A stretch of DNA of 41,286 nucleotides from Alphaproteobacteria bacterium (lineage in GTDB: Bacteria; Pseudomonadota; Alphaproteobacteria; UBA2136; JAPKEQ01): NCBI GenBank assembly GCA_028821995.1, contig JAPKEQ010000004.1, forward strand, positions 1-41,286, read 5' to 3'. This document shows, piece after piece, positions 36,045 to 41,286 of this stretch. The translations under genes were made by a program, and so were the position numbers. The notes below the pieces were generated by a model. It saw nothing but the letters and a program-made list of their open reading frames with translations, was not told where the DNA came from and searched no databases. How positions within the stretch are numbered: position 1 is the stretch's first letter; every line of letters starts with the position of its first letter.

Positions 36045-36073
36045 TGTATACCATGGCGTGGGTATGTAGGCAA
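36045..36073 (-). promoter_or_regulatory. promoter TTGCCT-17-TATACA
   Basis: Direct reading of minus strand. Confidence 0.78.
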
Positions 36074-36087
36074 GGCGTTTATTTAGC

Positions 36088-36747
36088 TCACACCCACTCA
36101 TCCTGCTTAAATTCTCCTGCGCCTTCATCGTAAGCAAAGAACTCTTTGAGCGGCACGCTCAGTGGGTCCATGCCCCAAAGGAAGCGCGTATCAATGAGGT
36201 CATCACCGCTCTTATGAATAATTTGCGGCACGCCGTCTACCAGCGGGAAGGTCATAGGGCGACCGTTTACATGCTTTCTATGAATCTCACTTGGGGTTGT
36301 TTCAACCTCTAGCACCTGTAAATGCTCCTGCCCTAAAAAGGCATCGATGCGGTTTTTAATATGGGTCTTTTTGCCTTTGCCATAAAAGACTTTAGGGTCT
36401 GCGGGGCCGCGTTTATCGCTAAACATATGGGTGAGGGCAAACAGGTCTACGTCAAGGGCGAGGTCTTTGCCGTTTTGACCTGTTACGGCCATGCCGTCTT
36501 GCGTCCAAAAGGTTGTGTGTTTAGTCAGCTTAACCACTTCTTCTGTCAGGCAGGTGACAAAGTTAAACTCTGGCATGCGCTGCTTAAACAGCGTAAAGCC
36601 TTCCAGCTGAGAAGTCTCGCTGCTATCGACCATATGTTTGCCGCCGCCTTTGACCAGGCCTGTAATATAGCCGTCGTATTTAGGGTCGGTGAGGGGCACT
36701 TTGATGATGATTTTTTTAGGGGCTGTTTTTTTGATTTGGGCTTTCAT
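36088..36747 (-). CDS. hypothetical protein, probable early/replication operon
   Basis: Long ORF abutting 36747..37277. Confidence 0.75.
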   Translation of the reverse strand: MKAQIKKTAPKKIIIKVPLTDPKYDGYITGLVKGGGKHMVDSSETSQLEGFTLFKQRMPEFNFVTCLTEEVVKLTKHTTFWTQDGMAVTGQNGKDLALDVDLFALTHMFSDKRGPADPKVFYGKGKKTHIKNRIDAFLGQEHLQVLEVETTPSEIHRKHVNGRPMTFPLVDGVPQIIHKSGDDLIDTRFLWGMDPLSVPLKEFFAYDEGAGEFKQDEWV

Positions 36748-37277
36748 TATTTTGCTCCTTGTTTGAGGTGGTTTGGTTGGTGTTGAAACAGTAAGTTGAG
36801 GGCGTCTCTTAGGCGTGTGTAGGGAAGTATCTCCTCCCGCACGCGTGTAAGAATATCTCTTGGAAAAGGCTTTTTGCTTTGGTATTTTAGCCAGCTTGTG
36901 CAGGCAGATTCCACCGCCCAGCTCGGAAAAGGCTCTAGCATCATAAGCCAGTCATTAAATACGGCGCTGTGCAGCTTTTCTGGGAGCGGCGTAATAAAGA
37001 AGTGCGCCAGCAAAGCCATAATGCGCCCCATGGTGCGCTCTGGGTCACCTTCACGCAGCGCAGTATGCGTAAGTTTGAGTGCATGGCTTATGGCCTGCCA
37101 GTCTTCTTGAGATAGACGGCGCGCAACATCCTGTACGGCTAAATATTCCTTAGGCGCAGAAATCATGTCACAGGCCTCGTGTGCGTTTACGAACCGCATC
37201 ACAGGCACCGGCAGTCCATGCGTGAGTGACGCTTTGCATGGAGGTTTTAGGGGCTGTGTAACTTGGTTTGGTTTCAT
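36747..37277 (-). CDS. hypothetical protein, possible phage replication accessory
   Basis: LEPFPSWAVESACTSWLKYQSKKPFPRDIL pattern; adjacent to DUF1376 gene. Confidence 0.65.
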   Translation of the reverse strand: MKPNQVTQPLKPPCKASLTHGLPVPVMRFVNAHEACDMISAPKEYLAVQDVARRLSQEDWQAISHALKLTHTALREGDPERTMGRIMALLAHFFITPLPEKLHSAVFNDWLMMLEPFPSWAVESACTSWLKYQSKKPFPRDILTRVREEILPYTRLRDALNLLFQHQPNHLKQGAK

Positions 37278-37626
37278 GGGAGTCCTCCGTTTTGTTCCAA
37301 CGTTTAAGGGCGTTTTTACGTGCGGCAGCGCTCTTTTGCGCGCGCTTTTCAATTTCTACCATGAGCCTAGGATGGCGCCATGCGGCATCGCTTACGGTAA
37401 AGAGCGGCTCAAGCGTTGGGCGGATTTTTGCCCACTGTGCAGGGGTGCAACTGGCCATAAAAGCAAGGCGCTTGTTGCTATTGGGAATGCCGTCCTCTCC
37501 GCGTACCCAATGCGCCATAAGTAGCAGCATGTAAGCGCCGTGTTCTTGCACGTTAAAGTGACGGGTGTCGCGTAGGTAATCGCCAACGTAAAGAGGCATC
37601 CAAATGGTGAGGTTGTTATTGTTCAC
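37168..37626 (-). CDS. DUF1376 (YdaU-like) phage replication-associated protein (GTG start)
   Basis: WMPLYVGDYLRDTRHFNVQEHGAYMLLLMAHWVRGEDGIPNSNKRLA. Confidence 0.85.
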   Translation of the reverse strand: MNNNNLTIWMPLYVGDYLRDTRHFNVQEHGAYMLLLMAHWVRGEDGIPNSNKRLAFMASCTPAQWAKIRPTLEPLFTVSDAAWRHPRLMVEIEKRAQKSAAARKNALKRWNKTEDSHETKPSYTAPKTSMQSVTHAWTAGACDAVRKRTRGL

Positions 37627-37698
37627 TTTAATAAGCTTCCCGTATTTGGTTTTCTGCGAAAAAAAATGCCCGCTCTCCCATACCTTTACGCACAAAAA

Positions 37699-37729
37699 CA
37701 CGCCCCATCTGCAAAGCAGACGGGACGTG
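37699..37729 (-). terminator. hairpin acgccccatctgcaaagcagacgggacgt
   Basis: Stem-loop downstream of 37744..38127. Confidence 0.55.
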
Positions 37730-37743
37730 AAAATCGATTGCGC

Positions 37744-38127
37744 TTAGGGGAAGTGAATTATAAATTGCAGTGATGCGTAAACGCTGAGAGCGTAGAGGCA
37801 ACCTGTGCTGGCCACTGCTATCCATGCGCTTTTTGCCAAGTTTTCTGGCATGTAGCGCTGCACAATGCACCAGAGAGCATAACGCACCCAAATGGCATTG
37901 AGGGCGGCCATGCAAATGAGCATGGCAATGAATGTGATGGTGTTGATCTCGGGGATCGCGCCAAAAATCAGCAGGCCGCCAATACCAAACAGGGCGCTTG
38001 CCCATGTCAGGTACTTTTGGCTTGTTCTGATGCCTTGCACAATGCCAGTGACAAAACCAAAAACTGCCGGGAGAAAAAATCCCATTATGGCTATTATGGT
38101 CCATATCTCGAAAGCTGTGAGGTTCAT
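37744..38127 (-). CDS. membrane protein
   Basis: Several TM segments. Confidence 0.72.
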   Translation of the reverse strand: MNLTAFEIWTIIAIMGFFLPAVFGFVTGIVQGIRTSQKYLTWASALFGIGGLLIFGAIPEINTITFIAMLICMAALNAIWVRYALWCIVQRYMPENLAKSAWIAVASTGCLYALSVYASLQFIIHFP

Positions 38128-38154
38128 GATGAGGTAAGTTCCTTGTAAAAAGGG

Positions 38155-38673
38155 TTATGGAGTTTCGGAGTTTGAGGCTATGTCTTCCTCTTCCTCCTGT
38201 TTTTTGCGGGTTTGCTTGAAGCCTTGAACGGCAAAGTACAGCACCAAAAGAATGGTGGTTGCAAACCATAGGGTCATGGGGAGAGCGAGCGCAACGCAAA
38301 GCACTTTTATGATAAAGAGCGATGTGTTTTGGAGGATGCCAAGCTTTGCGATAAGTGGAAATTTTTCCAAAAAACGCAAAATAGTAACGCTGTAGCGCGC
38401 CATAATACCGTGAATCATCAGCGTGTTGAAGCTGAGGATAAGCGGCAGTTGCAAGAAGCCTAATAGGTAAACTTCTGGAAACAAGGCATCTGTGATAGCG
38501 ACAAAGACCACAACCACAGTGAAGATCACCAAGATAATGCGGCCGCGATGCTTGAATCTGTTGTAGGCGATTGTGTACGCCATGCAGACTCCCATGAACC
38601 CAACAATATTGAGAATGGCAGAGAGGGGAAGGTGTGTTACCCATTGCCAATTTTGTTGGATGAAATCCCACAT
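38155..38673 (-). CDS. membrane protein
   Basis: Several TM segments; acidic C-tail. Confidence 0.72.
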   Translation of the reverse strand: MWDFIQQNWQWVTHLPLSAILNIVGFMGVCMAYTIAYNRFKHRGRIILVIFTVVVVFVAITDALFPEVYLLGFLQLPLILSFNTLMIHGIMARYSVTILRFLEKFPLIAKLGILQNTSLFIIKVLCVALALPMTLWFATTILLVLYFAVQGFKQTRKKQEEEEDIASNSETP

Positions 38674-38763
38674 ATGGGGCCTCGTTGATAATAAAACAAA
38701 AAGGGTGAAGATTGAGTCTCTTCCTTACATATAGTCTGCAAGGAAGCGATGTCAAGGGGATAG

Positions 38764-39207
38764 CTACGCCATCATGCTTGGAGGCTCGTTTGATCCTATA
38801 AACAGGCGAATCAAAATTTCTGCCATAATGATGAGCCACGCAAACCTGAGCGGCCAGTAAAATACCAGTGCAAGCAGGCTCTCCAGAAGGCCTCTTTTGA
38901 AGGTTTTGGGGTGTGTCATCATGAATGTGAACTGCTCTACTGCGTTGATGCAGAGAAAGCTTGCTATGAGCAATCCAAGAGCTTGTTGGTACATATCTTG
39001 TGTTTGAAAGACAAGATATACAGATAAACCGATAACCAGCGCATTTTTGATGGCTATTTTCCATGCACCTTTGCGCATATCGCGAAAAGTTAGGACTGCG
39101 GTATATATATATCCGATGCTTGAGAGAAAAACCAAAAGCATGAGAGCTTCTGGTAGGAAAAGTGAAAATATCTCCAGCGCCGTGTAAATAAATAGAAGGA
39201 CCTGCAT
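38764..39207 (-). CDS. membrane protein
   Basis: Several TM segments; SD agggaga; TTGCAA-16-TATACT promoter at 39256-39283. Confidence 0.72.
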   Translation of the reverse strand: MQVLLFIYTALEIFSLFLPEALMLLVFLSSIGYIYTAVLTFRDMRKGAWKIAIKNALVIGLSVYLVFQTQDMYQQALGLLIASFLCINAVEQFTFMMTHPKTFKRGLLESLLALVFYWPLRFAWLIIMAEILIRLFIGSNEPPSMMA

Positions 39208-39296
39208 GGTCATCTCCCTTATAAACGGGGGAAAGATAGATAGGTATATTTGCGCAGTATACAATTTTGGGGCAAGATTGCAAGAACATACGTTTT

Positions 39297-39614
39297 TTAT
39301 TCCCCATTTTGCTCAAAATCTTGTAGGTGACACAAAACATGTGTGTAGGGAGAATCTTTGAAATTTTTAAGAGAGCAAGTTTCTAAAATATTAAGTTTTA
39401 CAGAGGATTCTGTGTTGCGAACACGGTAGGCTTTGCCTGTTTCCCTGTTAAACCACCAAGAGCTAAAAGGGTCGTTTGCGTCTCCAATATAAGTTAATCC
39501 TTCAAAAAAGGAGAGGGAAGATGCACACCAAGAGAAATCATCTCGTTGATTTATATATGTTTTCTCGTTCTCTTGTTTAATGGAGAGAGAAAAATCTTGC
39601 CTATTTACTAACAT
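39297..39614 (-). CDS. small hypothetical protein
   Basis: ORF only. Confidence 0.5.
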   Translation of the reverse strand: MLVNRQDFSLSIKQENEKTYINQRDDFSWCASSLSFFEGLTYIGDANDPFSSWWFNRETGKAYRVRNTESSVKLNILETCSLKNFKDSPYTHVLCHLQDFEQNGE

Positions 39615-39814
39615 TTTCTGTATTCTATACACATATTTTGTTGCTTTGCCCTTGTAAGAGCGACCAATAATAACAATATGTGTGTATAAAGCATTATAAT
39701 GTGTGCCTTTGCAACGGAAATATTTTTCGTTTATGGGGTTCTCATATGGAAATTGATTTACAACCTATTTAAAATCAATGGTTTGTGCTGAATTACAAGA
39801 TGGAATTTTTTATA

Positions 39815-40264
39815 ATGGAAACACCAAAATTAACGATTACAACGAGGCTTAAAGCGATAAGAACCTCCCTTGGGCTTACACAGGCCCAGCTTGCTGCGCG
39901 TCTTGGATATAGAAGCTACAGAAGCTGGCAAGAGTTTGAAAGTGGCAATCGTACCCCTACGTTTGATGTGCTAGAAGCTCTCTTTAATAACGGTTTTAGT
40001 ACGGATTGGATACTGAGCGGGCAGGGGCCAATGCTCAGTGCGGATAGAAAAGGTGATATTGATCGTAGCCTTCTTATTGAGTCCTTGAGAGATGTGAAAG
40101 AAGAAGCTGCCCGCCAAAAGGTTTCTCTCGCTCCAGAAAAAGAAGCTGATATTGTTGCGGAAATTTATATGGATGCCTTAGAAGAGCAAAGCGGTACTTT
40201 GGATGAATCCCCCCTTGAAGTGAACCACCAAAACGTGGTGCGTTTTGTGAGATTTAGTAAGTAA
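39815..40264 (+). CDS. XRE/CI-like helix-turn-helix transcriptional regulator
   Basis: TTRLKAIRTSLGLTQAQLAARLGYRSYRSWQEFESGNRTPTFDVLEALFNNGFSTDWILSGQGPM. Confidence 0.9.
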   Translation: METPKLTITTRLKAIRTSLGLTQAQLAARLGYRSYRSWQEFESGNRTPTFDVLEALFNNGFSTDWILSGQGPMLSADRKGDIDRSLLIESLRDVKEEAARQKVSLAPEKEADIVAEIYMDALEEQSGTLDESPLEVNHQNVVRFVRFSK

Positions 40265-40285
40265 TTTTTATGCGATGATGCATGC

Positions 40286-40312
40286 AAAAAGCCCCGCAAC
40301 TGCGGGGCTTTT
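40286..40312. terminator. bidirectional terminator aaaaagccccgcaactgcggggctttt
   Basis: Stem-loop between convergent genes. Confidence 0.88.
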
Positions 40313-40322
40313 AGGAATCGAT

Positions 40323-40616
40323 TTAGCGAGCGGTTTTATAAAAGGCAGCAAAGGCTTGGTAGTCTTTGGCTTCTTTTATTTTTTTTCGCACAGTTACACT
40401 GAGATCGCGCTCATCTTTGAGCTTTTGAAACAAAGCATAACCACGCACAACAGAGCGCTGTCTGTTTGTGTTTAAAAAGTCAAACAAGGCCAGCATCTGC
40501 TGTCGCTCGCTCTCATTAAAATGCGGCGCTTTAGAGATATCCTCTTTAAAGCTTGCAATTTTGGCTGCGTATTTATCGCAGCGGGCACAGTTGTTAGGGT
40601 CGCAGCTGTCTCCCAT
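40323..40616 (-). CDS. small protein with N-terminal Cys cluster
   Basis: MGDSCDPNNCARCDKY; SD caggaggt. Confidence 0.72.
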   Translation of the reverse strand: MGDSCDPNNCARCDKYAAKIASFKEDISKAPHFNESERQQMLALFDFLNTNRQRSVVRGYALFQKLKDERDLSVTVRKKIKEAKDYQAFAAFYKTAR

Positions 40617-40644
40617 TGGAACCTCCTGTTAAAGGAAAAAAAAG

Positions 40645-41052
40645 TTATTGTGGTGGATGCCATGGATCATAAGATGGCACATGACGCACCAGTGGTTTAA
40701 GGAAATCTTTCAGCGCATCTAAAAAGCAGTAATCCTTGTGCAAAGCTTGCAGATAGGCACTTTTTTTAAGGCCTTTAGCACTGGATAGGGTTGCGTTTGC
40801 CTCATGGTTTAGACGAGACAGAACAAGGTCAATATGTGCGCCAGAAAAAAGGGTCTGAAACAGGGCTTCAGGTGTACCTTTCGCACGCTTGTAGTGATCA
40901 AGGGATACACCCAAAATGCGCACTAAAAGCGGATAAGATAAACCACTGTCAATTTTTTGAATTTGGTACGCCGCGTATGTTTCCTTGAATTTGAGAAGAG
41001 CACGAATGGCACCATCGCTTAGGCCAGCCGCGCTATGGGGCAGGTCTTTCAT
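40645..41052 (-). CDS. hypothetical protein, possibly HTH-like
   Basis: ORF with SD ctggaggt. Confidence 0.65.
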   Translation of the reverse strand: MKDLPHSAAGLSDGAIRALLKFKETYAAYQIQKIDSGLSYPLLVRILGVSLDHYKRAKGTPEALFQTLFSGAHIDLVLSRLNHEANATLSSAKGLKKSAYLQALHKDYCFLDALKDFLKPLVRHVPSYDPWHPPQ

Positions 41053-41115
41053 GAGGGGAAACCTCCAGAGAAAAAGATAAGAAGCAGATTGATAATCTGC
41101 CTTTTATAATACCTG

Positions 41116-41280
41116 TTAAAGGTTAAGCAGTGCAAGTCCTAAAAGAAGAGTGATAAAAACAACAGGAATAACAATAAACCCAATGATGAGTTTTTTATCT
41201 TCGTGTTTAAAGTGTTTCCAAGTCAGGTCTTTTTTAAGCTCGTCGCTTTTTTTCTTATTATCCAACGCAGTATTCCTCAT
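41116..41280 (-). CDS. 54-aa single-TM small protein (not in ORF track)
   Basis: MRNTALDNKKKSDELKKDLTWKHFKHEDKKLIIGFIVIPVVFITLLLGLALLNL*. Confidence 0.5.
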   Translation of the reverse strand: MRNTALDNKKKSDELKKDLTWKHFKHEDKKLIIGFIVIPVVFITLLLGLALLNL

Positions 41281-41286
41281 GTGTTT

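Noticed and set aside
37628-39340. 570-aa minus-strand ORF
   Set aside because: Shadow frame overlapping three better-supported membrane-protein genes; His/Arg/Ser/Pro-rich composition looks non-coding and lacks a proper RBS/start.
1-41286. tRNA genes, rRNA, integrase, transposase
   Set aside because: No sequence or ORF with recognisable features of these was found by eye.

Overview
The window is an unusual phage/GTA-like (HK97-type) virion gene region. The C-terminus of a probable portal protein lies at the left edge. It is followed, in canonical order, by prohead protease, major capsid protein, head-tail connector, head-tail adaptor, DUF3168-type tail protein, major tail protein, GTA-gp10-like protein, tail assembly chaperone, tape measure and a distal/minor tail protein, ending near 29.8 kb. 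This order is broken up by about 40 accessory genes on both strands. Most of these look like stand-alone cassettes: a consensus-like sigma70 promoter (TTGnnn-16/18-TATACA), a pyrimidine-rich leader, a strong SD, the ORF, then a short stop-(A)TCGA-A-rich spacer and a strong, often bidirectional intrinsic terminator (e.g. ACACCCCGC-AAAT-GCGGGGTGT). Accessory products include ClpP, an SppA/S49 protease, two cytoplasmic trypsin-like proteases, a putative HEEGH metallopeptidase, asparagine synthase, membrane proteins and several sets of divergent paralogs with no recognisable family. A dispersed, mostly inverted intergenic repeat family flanks minus-strand blocks. One pair brackets the inverted DUF3168/major-tail-protein block, suggesting an inversion. 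The right part (36-41 kb) carries a DUF1376 replication-type gene and an XRE/CI-like regulator, consistent with a temperate element. No tRNA, rRNA, CRISPR array, transposase or integrase was seen. All calls are by eye; no searches were run.
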